DNA from: Hoeflea sp. YIM 152468 | GTDB lineage: Bacteria > Pseudomonadota > Alphaproteobacteria > Rhizobiales > Rhizobiaceae | Assembly: GCF_029210485.1 (NCBI RefSeq) | Contig: NZ_JARGET010000005.1 | Coordinates: 124,001 to 188,000, forward strand | DNA: 64,000 bases | Reading direction: 5' to 3' | Shown: positions 19,444 through 29,306 of the stretch, one piece after another | Layout: every line of letters begins with the position of its first letter | Position numbering within the stretch: the stretch's first letter is position 1 | Program-made: the position numbers and the translations under genes | Notes under the pieces: model-generated | Seen by the model: only the letters and a program-made list of their open reading frames with translations | Told to the model about the DNA's origin: nothing | The model's database searches: none

Positions 19444-20394
19444 ATGATCCCCATTTTCGAAAGCATTCTGCCGATTTTCCTGATCGTGCTTCTCGGCGCG
19501 GCCTTGAGACGCCTGCCGTTCATCGACCAGAGCGTGTGGCCGGGTCTGGAGACGCTCGGCTACTACCTGCTGTTCCCCGCTCTCTTGTTTCTTACCCTTG
19601 CCACAGCGGATTTCAGCGGCATCGAACTCGGCACCGTCGCGCTCGTGGCGCTGATCGCGGTCGCGGTGATGACGCTGCTGCTCATCGCCCTGCACCCGCT
19701 GGCCCGGGGCTGGGGCATGTCGGATTCGCGCTACACCTCGCTGTTCCAGACATCATCGCGGTGGAACGCGTTCATTGCGCTGGCAATCGCGGAGAAACTG
19801 TCGGGCGCCAGCGGACTGGCGCTGGTGGCGCTGGTCATTGCGGTCATCGTCATCCCGCTCAACCTGATCAACGTGATCATGCTGATCTGGTACGGGACCG
19901 GTGCGCGCAACATGACCACGCTGGCACGGCGGATCGCCGGAAACCCCCTGATTCTCGGCTGTGCCGCAGGCATCATCATCAACGCCCTGCCCTTCGGTCT
20001 CTACCCGCCGGTGGCCCAGTCGGTCGATCTGATCGCCCGGACGTCACTCGGGCTCGGATTGCTGATGGTCGGCGCCGGCCTCAAGCTCAATGACGTGCTC
20101 AGGCCGGGACCCGCGGTGCTGTCGCCTGTCATGCTCAAACTGATCGTGTTTCCGATCATCATGGTGGGCCTGGCGTGGACCTTCGGCCTGACCGGAGAGC
20201 CGCTGATGATCCTGGCACTCTGCGCTTCGGTGCCAACCGCAATGAACGGCTATCTGCTGGCGCGCCAGATGGGCGGCGACGCGCCGCTTTATGCAGCGGT
20301 GACGACGATGCAGACAGTGGTCTCTTTCGTTACCATTCCGGCGGTGATGTGGGCCGTCGGCTTGATCTCCGCCGGTCAGGTGGCAGGCGGATAA
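19444..20394 (+). CDS. AEC-family (auxin efflux carrier-like) transporter
   Basis: A 316-residue inner-membrane protein with about ten hydrophobic segments in the 5+5 arrangement of the AEC/BASS fold. It starts IFESILPIFLIVLLGAALRRL and has the family patterns in the middle (TSLFQTSSRWNAFIALAIAE) and near the end (ASVPTAMNGYLLARQMGGD). It probably exports an organic acid or amino-acid-like anion; the substrate is unknown. The 3' end overlaps the convergent acyl-CoA dehydrogenase gene by 19 bp. Confidence 0.88.
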   Translation: MIPIFESILPIFLIVLLGAALRRLPFIDQSVWPGLETLGYYLLFPALLFLTLATADFSGIELGTVALVALIAVAVMTLLLIALHPLARGWGMSDSRYTSLFQTSSRWNAFIALAIAEKLSGASGLALVALVIAVIVIPLNLINVIMLIWYGTGARNMTTLARRIAGNPLILGCAAGIIINALPFGLYPPVAQSVDLIARTSLGLGLLMVGAGLKLNDVLRPGPAVLSPVMLKLIVFPIIMVGLAWTFGLTGEPLMILALCASVPTAMNGYLLARQMGGDAPLYAAVTTMQTVVSFVTIPAVMWAVGLISAGQVAGG

Positions 20395-22034
20395 AGCATC
20401 TCGACGATCTGGCGGGCATCAAAGCGGGCATCGAGCATGCCGTAGGTCGACCGCCAGGCGCCGCCAAGCCGGGTTTCAACGAAGGCTTCAGCAACATGAC
20501 CGGCTCCCAGGCGGGTCAGTTCGGCCGCCGCTGCGGCGAGCGCAAACTGTTCGGTCAACAGGCGCGCCGCACCTTCGTCGCGTTCGCTGACCGCCATGCA
20601 GGCGCGCAGCACGTCGACCGTGCGCGGACCCGCCGCACCCAGATCCTTTTGGATGCTGTCCAGCGCCACATCAAACAGATCGCGGCCACGCGTGAGCACC
20701 CGCAGAACATCGAGCGCCATGACGTTGCCCGACCCTTCCCAGATGGCGTTGACCGGGGCTTCACGGTAATGCCGCGCAACCGCCCGTTCCTCGACATAGC
20801 CATTGCCGCCCATGCACTCCATCACCTCATAGATGACCGACGGCGCAATCTTGCAGACCCAATATTTGACCACCGGGGTCAACAGCCGGGCTATCGCAGC
20901 CTCGGTTGGGTTGTCACGGGCCTGGTCGAAAGCCCGGGCGAGCCGCATCGACAGGGCGGTCGCCGCAGCCGTATCAAGCGCCAGATCGGCCAGAACCCGG
21001 GCCATCAGTGGCTGGTCGATCAGCAATTGACCAAACACCCGCCGGTGACGGCAATGGTGCACCGCCTCGGCCAGGCTGGCGCGCATCATGCCGGCGGAAG
21101 CCAGGGCGCAATCGAGACGGGTCAGCGTCACCATGTCGAGAATGGTGCGGACGCCCTCGCCTTCGCCGCCGAGCAGAAAACCGAAGGTGTTGGTGAACTC
21201 GACTTCGGACGACGCGTTCGACCGGTTGCCGAGCTTGTCTTTCAACCGCTGCAGCCGCAGGCCGTTGAGATGGCCATCCTCGAGAATGCGCGGCACCAGA
21301 AAGCAGCTCAGATCGCCATCGCCGTCGGAGCCGGTCTGGGCCAGCATGACGAACGCATCCGACATTGGCGCCGACAGGAACCATTTGTGCCCTGAAAGCC
21401 GGTAAACCCCTTCCCCGGCGCGAGTGGCGACGCTCTGATTGGCGCGCACATCGGTGCCGCCCTGCTTCTCGGTCATGCCCATGCCGATGGTCACACCGGC
21501 TTTCTGCATTGCCGGGCGATTGCTCGAATCATAGCGGCGCGACACCACCTGCGGCGCCCACGCCTTCTCGATGCGCGGTGAGGCCATGATTGCGGCGATC
21601 GAGGCATTGGTCATCGTCAACGGGCACAGGTGTCCGCATTCCAGTCCGGCGGTGAGAAAAAACCGGATGGCGCGGGCCTGGTGGGCAAACCCGGCTTCCT
21701 CGCGCCGGCCTTCCCAGACCGAGCCCTGCAGCCCGCCGGCTATTCCACGGCGCATCAGGGCATGCCAGCTGGGATGGAAATCGATCTGGTCGATACGGTT
21801 GCCGAAACCGTCATGGGTCTTGAGTTCGGGAACCGCGCGATTGGCGATGCGGGCAAGATCCTGGGCTTCCGCCGAAGCCACAAATTTGCCGACAGTTTCA
21901 AAATCGGTGCGTAGACCGCGCGGCAAATCGGCCGCAATATCCTTCAGCAGCGGATCAGCGCGATAGGCGTTGTGGCCGGAAAAGGGCGGACTTTGATTGT
22001 CGGCCTGCGGGCCAAAGGCATGGGTAGGGCTCAT
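20376..22034 (-). CDS. aidB: AidB-like acyl-CoA dehydrogenase family protein
   Basis: About 552 residues, a flavoprotein of the long AidB branch of acyl-CoA dehydrogenases, linked in E. coli to protection from alkylating agents; its physiological substrate is uncertain. Visible are the N-terminal AidB segment (FHPSWHALMRRGIAGGLQ), GMGMTEKQGGTDVRAN (FAD/substrate loop), GHKWFLSAPMSDAF, and YRHARVFGQ-like HRRVFGQLL and ECMGGNGYVEE of the C-terminal helical domain. ATG 22034 gives the normal N-terminus. It stands alone and converges on the AEC transporter gene. I saw no LexA-type box upstream. Confidence 0.88.
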   Translation of the reverse strand: MSPTHAFGPQADNQSPPFSGHNAYRADPLLKDIAADLPRGLRTDFETVGKFVASAEAQDLARIANRAVPELKTHDGFGNRIDQIDFHPSWHALMRRGIAGGLQGSVWEGRREEAGFAHQARAIRFFLTAGLECGHLCPLTMTNASIAAIMASPRIEKAWAPQVVSRRYDSSNRPAMQKAGVTIGMGMTEKQGGTDVRANQSVATRAGEGVYRLSGHKWFLSAPMSDAFVMLAQTGSDGDGDLSCFLVPRILEDGHLNGLRLQRLKDKLGNRSNASSEVEFTNTFGFLLGGEGEGVRTILDMVTLTRLDCALASAGMMRASLAEAVHHCRHRRVFGQLLIDQPLMARVLADLALDTAAATALSMRLARAFDQARDNPTEAAIARLLTPVVKYWVCKIAPSVIYEVMECMGGNGYVEERAVARHYREAPVNAIWEGSGNVMALDVLRVLTRGRDLFDVALDSIQKDLGAAGPRTVDVLRACMAVSERDEGAARLLTEQFALAAAAAELTRLGAGHVAEAFVETRLGGAWRSTYGMLDARFDARQIVEMLYPPAT

Positions 22035-22161
22035 GACACCTCGCATACAGGGATTCGCGCCGCATTGCATGGGGACATTGCGCATTTCCGGCACAGGCGC
22101 GCTTGCCCCTGCCCCAGAACCTTTCTATGAACGCGTTAGTTTCTAGATCATAGGTCCTTCG

Positions 22162-23094
22162 ATGTCATTTCCGCACCGCCACCTGCTCGGAATCAAGGGG
22201 CTTTCGGAGCAAGATATCCACTATTTGCTCGATCAGTCCGACGCGGCGGTGAAAATTTCTCGCCAGCGCGAGAAAAAAACCTCGACTCTGCGCGGACTGA
22301 CCCAAATCAACCTGTTTTTTGAATCCTCGACCCGGACGCAAGCCTCGTTCGAACTGGCCGGCAAACGGCTGGGCGCGGATGTGATGAACATGTCGGTGGC
22401 CAATTCGAGCGTCAAGAAAGGCGAAACCCTGGTCGATACCGCAATGACGCTCAATGCCATGCGGCCGGACGTGCTGGTGGTGCGGCACTCGTCGGCGGGC
22501 GCCGTGGCGCTGTTGTCGCAAAAAGTAGCCTGCCCGGTGATCAATGCCGGCGATGGCGCGCATGAACATCCGACCCAGGCGCTGCTTGATGCGCTGACCA
22601 TCCGCCGCGCCAAGGGCAAGGTCGGGCGGCTGATCGTCACCATTTGCGGCGATGTGCTGCACTCCCGTGTCGCACGGTCGAACATCCTGCTGCTCAATGC
22701 GCTGGGCGCCCGGGTGCGGGTCGTTGCGCCCTCGACGCTTCTTCCCTCCGGAATCCGCCATATGGGGGTGGAAGTGTTCCAGCGCATGGAGGACGGGCTC
22801 AAGGATGCGGATGTCGTGATGATGCTCAGGCTTCAACGCGAACGCATGGCGGGGGCGTTCGTCCCGTCGGTGCGCGAATATTTCCACTATTACGGCCTCG
22901 ACGCTGTCAAACTCGCGTTGGCAAAGGACGATGCCCTGGTGATGCATCCGGGACCGATGAACCGCGGCGTCGAGATATCCTCCGACGTCGCCGACGGGCC
23001 GCAAAGCGTGATCGAGCAACAGGTCGAGATGGGCGTTGCGGTACGGATGGCGGTGATGGAAACGCTGATGCTGCACGGGGAGCTGGCCCGATGA
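22162..23094 (+). CDS. pyrB: Aspartate carbamoyltransferase catalytic subunit
   Basis: A 310-residue enzyme that condenses carbamoyl phosphate with aspartate in the second step of pyrimidine synthesis. The carbamoyl-phosphate loop is [17 protein letters not shown] and the second site is [20 protein letters not shown](MAG) and [12 protein letters not shown] are also as expected. No pyrI regulatory subunit gene is nearby. Its last four bases overlap the start of pyrC, so the two are translationally coupled, in line with a PyrB-PyrC complex. Confidence 0.96.
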   Translation: MSFPHRHLLGIKGLSEQDIHYLLDQSDAAVKISRQREKKTSTLRGLTQINLFFESSTRTQASFELAGKRLGADVMNMSVANSSVKKGETLVDTAMTLNAMRPDVLVVRHSSAGAVALLSQKVACPVINAGDGAHEHPTQALLDALTIRRAKGKVGRLIVTICGDVLHSRVARSNILLLNALGARVRVVAPSTLLPSGIRHMGVEVFQRMEDGLKDADVVMMLRLQRERMAGAFVPSVREYFHYYGLDAVKLALAKDDALVMHPGPMNRGVEISSDVADGPQSVIEQQVEMGVAVRMAVMETLMLHGELAR

Positions 23095-24377
23095 CGCCGC
23101 GGATCCTGAAAAATGTGAGGATTGTCGATCCTTCGACGCTGATGGATGAAACCGGAGACATCCTGATTGACGGCGGCAGAATCATCGCCTGCGGAGCCCA
23201 GCTTTCCGGGGCGGAGATCCCGGCCGATTGCGAGATCGAGGACTGCACCGGCCTGATCGCGGTCCCGGGGCTGGTCGATGCCTGCGTGCATATTGGCGAG
23301 CCCGGCGCCGAACACCGCGAAACCATTGCCTCGGCAAGCCGCGCGGCGGCCAAGGGCGGCGTGACCTCGATGATCATGATGCCGGACACCGATCCGGTGA
23401 TCGACGATGTGGCGCTGGTCGATTTTGTCCAGCGGCTGGCGCGCGATGAAGCCATTGTCCGCGTTCATCCGGCAGCGGCCCTGACCAAAGGGTTGAACGG
23501 CGAGGACATGACCGAATTCGGCCTGCTTCTGGATGCGGGTGCGGTGATGCTGAGCAACGGCCGCCACACGGTCGACAATCCGGCGGTGATGCGGCGGGTG
23601 ATGACCTATGCCCGCGATTTCGGCGCCGTGGTCGCGGTGGCGACGCAAGACCGCAGGCTTGGCGGCTCCGGCGTGATGAATGAGGGCCTGTTTGCCAGCT
23701 GGCTCGGCCTGCCCGGCATTCCGCGCGAAGCCGAGATCATCCCGCTTGAGCGCGATCTGCGGCTCGCTGCCCTGACCGGTGCGCGCTATCACGCCATGAG
23801 CATTTCGGTGCCAGAATCGTCGGACGTCATCCGCGCCGCCAAGGCCCGCGGAGTGGACGTGACCGCGGGCATCTCGATCAACCATCTGACGCTCAATGAA
23901 ACCGACATTGGCGAATACCGCACCTTCTTCCGGCTGTCGCCGCCGCTGCGGACCGAGGATGACCGCCGCGCCATGGTTTCGGCGCTGACGGACGGAACCA
24001 TCGATATCATCGTCTCGGCGCATGATCCGCAGGATGTCGATACCAAGCGCTTGCCGTTCGCGGATGCGGAAAACGGCGCCATCGGGCTCGAAACCCTGCT
24101 GGCCGCAGCACTGCGGCTCTATCATTCCGGCGATGTGCCGCTGATGCGTCTGATCGATGCGCTGTCGACCCGTCCGGCCAGGATTCTGGGACTTGATGCC
24201 GGAACGCTCGCGATTGGCGCGCGAGCCGATATTGCGCTCATCGATCCCGAACACCCTTGGGTGCTGTCCAAGGAAGACATCGTCTCGCGGTCCAAGAACA
24301 GCGCCTTCGAGGATGCCCGGTTTACCGGCAAAGTCTTGCAAACACTGGTTGCCGGTGTCACAGTCTATCGCAGCTGA
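23091..24377 (+). CDS. pyrC: Dihydroorotase homologue that appears catalytically inactive (PyrC')
   Basis: A 428-residue amidohydrolase-fold protein beside pyrB. The metal ligands of active dihydroorotases are missing: the HxH/Arg motif reads [10 protein letters not shown] (Cys65 for His, Gly69 for the substrate Arg), the Asp of SDDG is replaced (SNGR, 155-158), the SHCED histidine is absent (VAVATQD, 181-187), the second His of HIAHVS is Ser237, and TDHAPH reads SAHDPQ (Ala310). The rest of the fold, for example [13 protein letters not shown] and [13 protein letters not shown], is kept. This fits the non-catalytic PyrC' partners that hold ATCase together in Pseudomonas; rhizobia usually have a separate active dihydroorotase elsewhere. 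Most databases will label it dihydroorotase. Confidence 0.9.
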   Translation: MTPRILKNVRIVDPSTLMDETGDILIDGGRIIACGAQLSGAEIPADCEIEDCTGLIAVPGLVDACVHIGEPGAEHRETIASASRAAAKGGVTSMIMMPDTDPVIDDVALVDFVQRLARDEAIVRVHPAAALTKGLNGEDMTEFGLLLDAGAVMLSNGRHTVDNPAVMRRVMTYARDFGAVVAVATQDRRLGGSGVMNEGLFASWLGLPGIPREAEIIPLERDLRLAALTGARYHAMSISVPESSDVIRAAKARGVDVTAGISINHLTLNETDIGEYRTFFRLSPPLRTEDDRRAMVSALTDGTIDIIVSAHDPQDVDTKRLPFADAENGAIGLETLLAAALRLYHSGDVPLMRLIDALSTRPARILGLDAGTLAIGARADIALIDPEHPWVLSKEDIVSRSKNSAFEDARFTGKVLQTLVAGVTVYRS

Positions 24378-24428
24378 TTGTTGCGATAGAAACTGTGTGT
24401 ACCGTGTCAGCAGCGAGGATTTCGCGTC

Positions 24429-25046
24429 GTGCCTGATCTGATCAGTTGGTCCCTTTCCCCTTCCGCGATGCTTGGCGTGCTGCTGTTCGGCTATCTCTGC
24501 GGCTCGATTCCGTTTGGCTTGATCCTGACCCGAATGGCCGGACTCGGTGATGTCCGGAGCATCGGCTCGGGCAATACCGGCGCCACCAATGTGCTGCGCA
24601 CCGGCAACAAGAAGCTGGCTGTGGCGACGTTGCTGGCGGATGCGCTCAAGGGGACGCTGGCGGTCATCGCCGCGCGTCAGTTTCTCGGCATGGAAGCGGC
24701 GCTGATTGCCGGACTGGGCGCTTTCCTCGGGCACCTCTACCCGGTCTGGCTGAAATTCAAGGGCGGCAAGGGGGTGGCGACCTATCTCGGTGTCCTGCTC
24801 GGCCTGGCTCCGCTGATCGTGTTGGTCTTCGCTGTCGTCTGGCTGGGCATGGCCAGGCTGTTTCGCTATTCCTCGCTTGCCGGACTCACCACCGCGATCG
24901 TGGTGCCGATCGCCTTGCACCTGTATGGGCGGCCGGAAGTGGCGTCGCTGTTTGTGGTGATGTCGGCAATCACCATCCTCAAGCACCATCAGAACATCCG
25001 TCGTCTTCTCGCCGGCACCGAAAGTCGAATCGGGGACAAAGGCTGA
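24429..25046 (+). CDS. plsY: Acyl-phosphate glycerol-3-phosphate acyltransferase
   Basis: A 205-residue integral membrane enzyme that transfers an acyl group from acyl-phosphate to glycerol-3-phosphate, the first step of phospholipid synthesis in most bacteria. All conserved motifs are present: [38 protein letters not shown] and the C-terminal [15 protein letters not shown], among five hydrophobic segments. GTG at 24429 is the start. Its stop codon shares one base with the dprA start. Confidence 0.95.
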   Translation: MPDLISWSLSPSAMLGVLLFGYLCGSIPFGLILTRMAGLGDVRSIGSGNTGATNVLRTGNKKLAVATLLADALKGTLAVIAARQFLGMEAALIAGLGAFLGHLYPVWLKFKGGKGVATYLGVLLGLAPLIVLVFAVVWLGMARLFRYSSLAGLTTAIVVPIALHLYGRPEVASLFVVMSAITILKHHQNIRRLLAGTESRIGDKG

Positions 25047-26197
25047 TGCCTGCCGGCGATGAAGGGCGACGCGGTGTCGTCCTTTCCGATCGCCAACGGA
25101 TCTCCTGGCTGCGCCTGATCCGCTCCGACAATGTCGGGCCCGCCACATTTCGCGACCTGATCAATCATTTCGGATCAGCACAGACCGCCATCGAACAGCT
25201 GCCGGAGCTGTCGCGCCGCGGCGGCGCGGCGCGCACGATCCGTGTCGCAAGCATCGAGGAGGCCGAGCGCGAACTCGAAGCTGCCCGCCGGTTCGGCGCG
25301 GTGTTTGTCGGCATCGGCGAGCCGGACTATCCGCCCGCGCTCAGACGCATCGACGGAGCCCCGCCCCTGATTTCGGCACTGGGCGATCTGTCGCTGGCCA
25401 CCCAGGTCTCGGTGGGCATTGTCGGGGCCCGCAATGCGTCGGTGTCCGGCGCCAAGATGGCCGCGCGCATGGCACGGGAGCTCGGCGCTGCCGGTTACGC
25501 CATCGTATCCGGCCTTGCCCGCGGCATCGACGCGGCAGCGCATCAGGCCAGCCTGGAGACCGGAACCATCGCCGCCATGGCAGGCGGGCTGGACCAGCCC
25601 TATCCGCCGGAAAATCTGGCGCTGTACCGCGAGATCTGCGCCGGCAAAGGTTTGGCGATCAGCGAAATGCCGATGCGGTGGGAGCCGCGGGCGCGGGATT
25701 TTCCGCGTCGAAACAGGCTGATTGCCGGCATCGGACTTGGGCTGGTGGTGATTGAAGCCGCCCAGCGTTCAGGGTCGCTGATCACGGCGCGGCGTGCGGC
25801 CGATTTCGGACGGCTGGTCTTCGCCGTCCCCGGCTCCCCGCTCGACCCGCGGGCCATGGGCACCAATGGGCTGCTCAAGGATGGCGCAATCGTCACGACG
25901 GGAAGCCGTGACGTGATCGAGGCGCTGGCGCCGTCAAGCCGGCTGTTTGCGGACGAGGCGCCGGTGATGGAAGAACCGGAACGCGAAGATGGCGGGGCTT
26001 ATCCGGAACCGCAGGCGGATGACCGGTCGCGGGTGGTCGAGGCGCTGGGCCCCTCGCCCGCTGAAATCGATGACATCGTCAGACACACCGGCGTGCCGGC
26101 TCAAACGGTGTATCTGGTGCTCCTCGAACTCGATCTTGCCGGACGCTTGCACCGTCATCCCGGCGGCATGGTGTCATTGGCGTTTGACGAGGAGTAG
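25046..26197 (+). CDS. dprA: DNA-processing protein DprA
   Basis: A 383-residue protein that loads RecA on incoming single-stranded DNA during transformation. It has an N-terminal helical domain, the central Rossmann-like domain (SVGIVGARNAS, VSGLARGIDAAAH, FPRRNRLIAGI, EAAQRSGSLITARRA, PGSPLDPRAMGTN) and a C-terminal winged helix (DDIVRHTGVPAQTVYLVLLELDL in parts). ATG overlaps the plsY stop by one base. The presence of dprA alone does not show natural competence. It converges with a small gene 18 bp away. Confidence 0.95.
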   Translation: MPAGDEGRRGVVLSDRQRISWLRLIRSDNVGPATFRDLINHFGSAQTAIEQLPELSRRGGAARTIRVASIEEAERELEAARRFGAVFVGIGEPDYPPALRRIDGAPPLISALGDLSLATQVSVGIVGARNASVSGAKMAARMARELGAAGYAIVSGLARGIDAAAHQASLETGTIAAMAGGLDQPYPPENLALYREICAGKGLAISEMPMRWEPRARDFPRRNRLIAGIGLGLVVIEAAQRSGSLITARRAADFGRLVFAVPGSPLDPRAMGTNGLLKDGAIVTTGSRDVIEALAPSSRLFADEAPVMEEPEREDGGAYPEPQADDRSRVVEALGPSPAEIDDIVRHTGVPAQTVYLVLLELDLAGRLHRHPGGMVSLAFDEE

Positions 26198-26215
26198 GAC
26201 GCCGGGCCGCGCGCG

Positions 26216-26425
26216 TCAAAGGCTGCTGTCCATGACAGCAGCAGACCGGTGACCGGCCAGCACATCGCCCGCCTCAAGGTAGGCCATTTCGATCAGGTAA
26301 CACAACATGTCTGCATTTTCGCTATGGGCGACCCCGCGCAATTCACCCAACATCTGCCGAATATAGGCTATGTTCTGCTCACTTCGAGCTCGTTCCAGCT
26401 TGCTTTGCGCAGGTCGGGTGGGCAT
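26216..26425 (-). CDS. Small conserved rhizobial protein of unknown function
   Basis: A 69-residue soluble protein, too short for easy annotation. ATG at 26425 follows GGGAG with 5-6 nt spacing. The core is an amphipathic helix pair (KLERARSEQNIAYIRQM, LCYLIEMAYLEAGDVLAG) with a charged N-terminus. I recall a similar small gene between dprA and topA in other rhizobia, which supports a real gene; function unknown. The helix pair and size would fit a small regulator or adaptor (speculation). It diverges from topA across a 250-bp AT-rich region. Confidence 0.75.
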   Translation of the reverse strand: MPTRPAQSKLERARSEQNIAYIRQMLGELRGVAHSENADMLCYLIEMAYLEAGDVLAGHRSAAVMDSSL

Positions 26426-26488
26426 CGTTGCTCCCTTGTCTGTGTCTGCGCTTCCACACTTTGCACCTGTGCGCAGATCCGAATTCAC

Positions 26489-26503
26489 GATAATCCAATT
26501 ATC
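26489..26503. promoter_or_regulatory. Inverted repeat between the small dprA-side gene and topA
   Basis: GATAAT-N3-ATTATC, two perfect 6-bp arms in a locally AT-rich region 64 bp before the small gene and about 175 bp before topA. The form is that of an operator or of a DNA-topology-sensitive promoter element; no regulator can be named. Confidence 0.35.
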
Positions 26504-26676
26504 ATAAATTGCAATACAGTACATATCGCGCAAAGGTTGTATTCGAGTTGCGAAATGGCTGTAAATCGGTCGATGGGCTTGACCGAACGCGTTTGACTGT
26601 ACATCTCGTGGACCAAATCGGTACGACGCGATATGGCGCGACATCCCGGAAATCCGAGCCGAGTGCGAGCATCCTT

Positions 26677-29304
26677 ATGATTGTAGTGGTAGTAGAATCG
26701 CCTGCGAAGGCAAAAACGATCAACAAATACCTCGGAAGCGGTTACAAGGTCCTGGCCTCGTTCGGTCACGTCCGTGACCTGCCGGCCAAGGACGGCTCTG
26801 TGCTTCCGGATGAGGATTTCGAAATGAAATGGGAGGTGGACACCACTTCCAACAAACGACTCAAGGATATCTCGGAAGCGTTGAAGGGGGCCGACTCGCT
26901 TATCCTGGCGACGGACCCGGATCGCGAGGGTGAAGCTATTTCCTGGCATGTGCTGGAAGTGCTGACCAAGAAGAAGGCGCTCAAGGACAAGACCGTCTCC
27001 CGCGTCGTCTTCAACGCCATCACCAAAAAATCCGTTCTCGAGGCGATGGCAAACCCGCGCGAGATCGACACGCCGCTGGTCGATGCCTATCTGGCGCGCC
27101 GGGCCCTGGACTATCTGGTCGGCTTCAACCTGTCGCCAGTGCTGTGGCGCAAGCTGCCAGGCGCCCGCTCCGCCGGCCGCGTCCAGTCGGTGGCACTCCG
27201 ACTGGTGTGCGACCGTGAAGGCGAGATCGAACGCTTCAAATCCGAGGAATACTGGCAGATATCGGCAGAGCTGAAAACGCCACGCGGCGAAGGCTTCACG
27301 GCGCGCTTGACCACGCATGACGGCGAGAAAATGTCGAAAATGTCGGTCACAGGGAGCGAACGTGCCGGACAGATCAAGGAGATGCTCGAAAGCGCATCCT
27401 TTGTCGCCGACAGTGTTGAAGCCAAGCCGACCCGGCGCAATCCATCGCCGCCGTTTACCACATCGACATTGCAGCAGGCCGCATCCTCAAAGCTTGGGTT
27501 CAACGCCTCGCGCACGATGCAGGTGGCGCAGAAGCTTTACGAGGGAATCGATATCGGCGGCGAAACCGTCGGTCTGATCACCTATATGCGTACCGATGGT
27601 GTGCAGATGGCGCCGGAGGCCATCGACGAAGCCAGGGCGGCCATCTCGGTGCGCTTCGGCGAGCGTTACGTGCCCGACAAGGCCAGAATCTACTCGACCA
27701 AGGCCAAGAATGCGCAGGAAGCGCATGAGGCCGTCCGCCCGACCGGATTCGAGCGCGCACCCGACGATATCAAGAAATACCTCGATGCCGACCAGTTCCG
27801 GCTGTATGACCTGATCTGGAAGCGGGCCACCGCCAGCCAGATGGCGTCCGCGGAAATTGAACGGACCACCGTGGAGATCACCGCCTCCAGCGCGGGCAAG
27901 TCCGCCGGCTTGCGGGCCACCGGTTCGGTGATCCGGTTTGACGGCTTCATTGCTGCCTATACCGATGTCAAGGAAGACGGCGAACAGTCCGACGGCGATG
28001 GGGACGACGATGCACGTTTGCCCGAAATCAATGCGCAGGAAGCGCTCGCCAAGGACAAGATCAACGCCACCCAGCATTTCACCGAGCCGCCGCCGCGGTA
28101 TTCGGAAGCCTCGCTGATCAGGAAGATGGAAGAGCTCGGCATCGGCCGTCCTTCCACCTATGCCTCGACACTGGCGACATTGCGCGACCGCGAATATGTG
28201 ACAATCGACAAGCGCCGGCTGACCCCCGAGCCCAAGGGCCGGCTGGTCATCGCGTTTCTGGAAAACTTCTTCGAACGCTATGTCGAATTCGGCTTCACCG
28301 CCGAGCTGGAAGAAAAGCTCGACCGGATCTCCGCAGGGGAACTGGCCTGGAAGGACGTGCTGCGCGAATTCTGGACGCAGTTCCACGCGCATATCGATGA
28401 CACCAAGGAGCTGCGTGTCACCCAGGTGCTCGATGCCCTGAACGAGGCCTTGGCCCCGCTGGTGTTTCCGGAGCGTGAAGACGGCGCGAATCCAAGGATC
28501 TGCCCGACCTGCGGCACCGGAAACCTGTCGCTCAAACTCGGCAAGTACGGCGCCTTCGTCGGATGCTCGAACTATCCCGACTGCAGCTTCACCCGCCAGC
28601 TTTCCGCCGATCAGGATGCGCAGGGGGATGCAGCCCTTTCAAACGAGCCCAGGGATCTGGGCAAGGACCCGCAGACCGACGAACCGATCACGCTTCGGAC
28701 CGGGCGGTTTGGTCCCTATGTGCAGCGCGGCGATGGCAAGGAAGCCAAGCGCGCCAGCCTGCCCAAGGGATGGGAGGTGGCCAGCATCGATTATGAAAAG
28801 GCGCTTTCGCTGCTGGCGCTACCGCGCGATGTCGGCGCACACCCCGAAACCGGCAAGATGATCACCGCAGGCATTGGCCGCTACGGACCATTCGTGCTGC
28901 ATGACGGCACTTATGCCAATCTGGAATCGGTAGAGGACGTCTTCACCATCGGTCTCAACCATGCGGTCACGGTCATTGCCGAGAAACAGGCCAAGGGGCC
29001 CGGCCGCGGCCGCGGCACACCGGCAGCCTTGAAGGCGCTGGGCGATCACCCCGATGGCGGCCCGATCACGGTTCGCGACGGAAAATACGGACCCTACGTC
29101 AATTGGGGCAAGATCAACGCCACGCTGCCCAAGGACAAGGTTCCGGCTGAGGTCACAGTCGAGGAAGCACTGGAAATGATCGCCGCCAAGGCCGCGACCT
29201 CCGGCAAGAAGACCAAGGCACCGGCCAAAAAGGCCAGCAAGGCAAAGGCGAAACCCAAGGCGGCGGCAAAGAAACCTGCGGCTGCCAAGGCAAAGAAGGA
29301 CTGA
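26677..29304 (+). CDS. topA: DNA topoisomerase I
   Basis: An 875-residue type IA enzyme that relaxes negative supercoils. It begins MIVVVVESPAKAKTINKYLG (TOPRIM domain, with ATDPDREGEAISWH metal residues near 82-95), continues with the catalytic tyrosine in GLITYMRTDG, one C4 zinc motif (CPTCGTGNLSL...CSNYPDC, about 608-635), several C-terminal TopoI repeats (GRFGPYVQRGDG, GRYGPFVLHDG, GKYGPYVNWG), and a Lys/Ala-rich tail. The start ATG at 26677 is chosen because the family begins there; the frame is open 168 bp further upstream. rnr follows after two bases. Confidence 0.97.
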   Translation: MIVVVVESPAKAKTINKYLGSGYKVLASFGHVRDLPAKDGSVLPDEDFEMKWEVDTTSNKRLKDISEALKGADSLILATDPDREGEAISWHVLEVLTKKKALKDKTVSRVVFNAITKKSVLEAMANPREIDTPLVDAYLARRALDYLVGFNLSPVLWRKLPGARSAGRVQSVALRLVCDREGEIERFKSEEYWQISAELKTPRGEGFTARLTTHDGEKMSKMSVTGSERAGQIKEMLESASFVADSVEAKPTRRNPSPPFTTSTLQQAASSKLGFNASRTMQVAQKLYEGIDIGGETVGLITYMRTDGVQMAPEAIDEARAAISVRFGERYVPDKARIYSTKAKNAQEAHEAVRPTGFERAPDDIKKYLDADQFRLYDLIWKRATASQMASAEIERTTVEITASSAGKSAGLRATGSVIRFDGFIAAYTDVKEDGEQSDGDGDDDARLPEINAQEALAKDKINATQHFTEPPPRYSEASLIRKMEELGIGRPSTYASTLATLRDREYVTIDKRRLTPEPKGRLVIAFLENFFERYVEFGFTAELEEKLDRISAGELAWKDVLREFWTQFHAHIDDTKELRVTQVLDALNEALAPLVFPEREDGANPRICPTCGTGNLSLKLGKYGAFVGCSNYPDCSFTRQLSADQDAQGDAALSNEPRDLGKDPQTDEPITLRTGRFGPYVQRGDGKEAKRASLPKGWEVASIDYEKALSLLALPRDVGAHPETGKMITAGIGRYGPFVLHDGTYANLESVEDVFTIGLNHAVTVIAEKQAKGPGRGRGTPAALKALGDHPDGGPITVRDGKYGPYVNWGKINATLPKDKVPAEVTVEEALEMIAAKAATSGKKTKAPAKKASKAKAKPKAAAKKPAAAKAKKD

Positions 29305-29306
29305 TC

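Noticed and set aside
22095-22161. LexA-like GAAC repeat near aidB/pyrB
   Set aside because: Two GAAC words are separated by eight bases, not the required seven.
22890-25148. 752-codon open frame opposite pyrC-plsY
   Set aside because: It crosses three real, translationally coupled genes on plus and has a His/Arg/Gly-rich nonsense composition.
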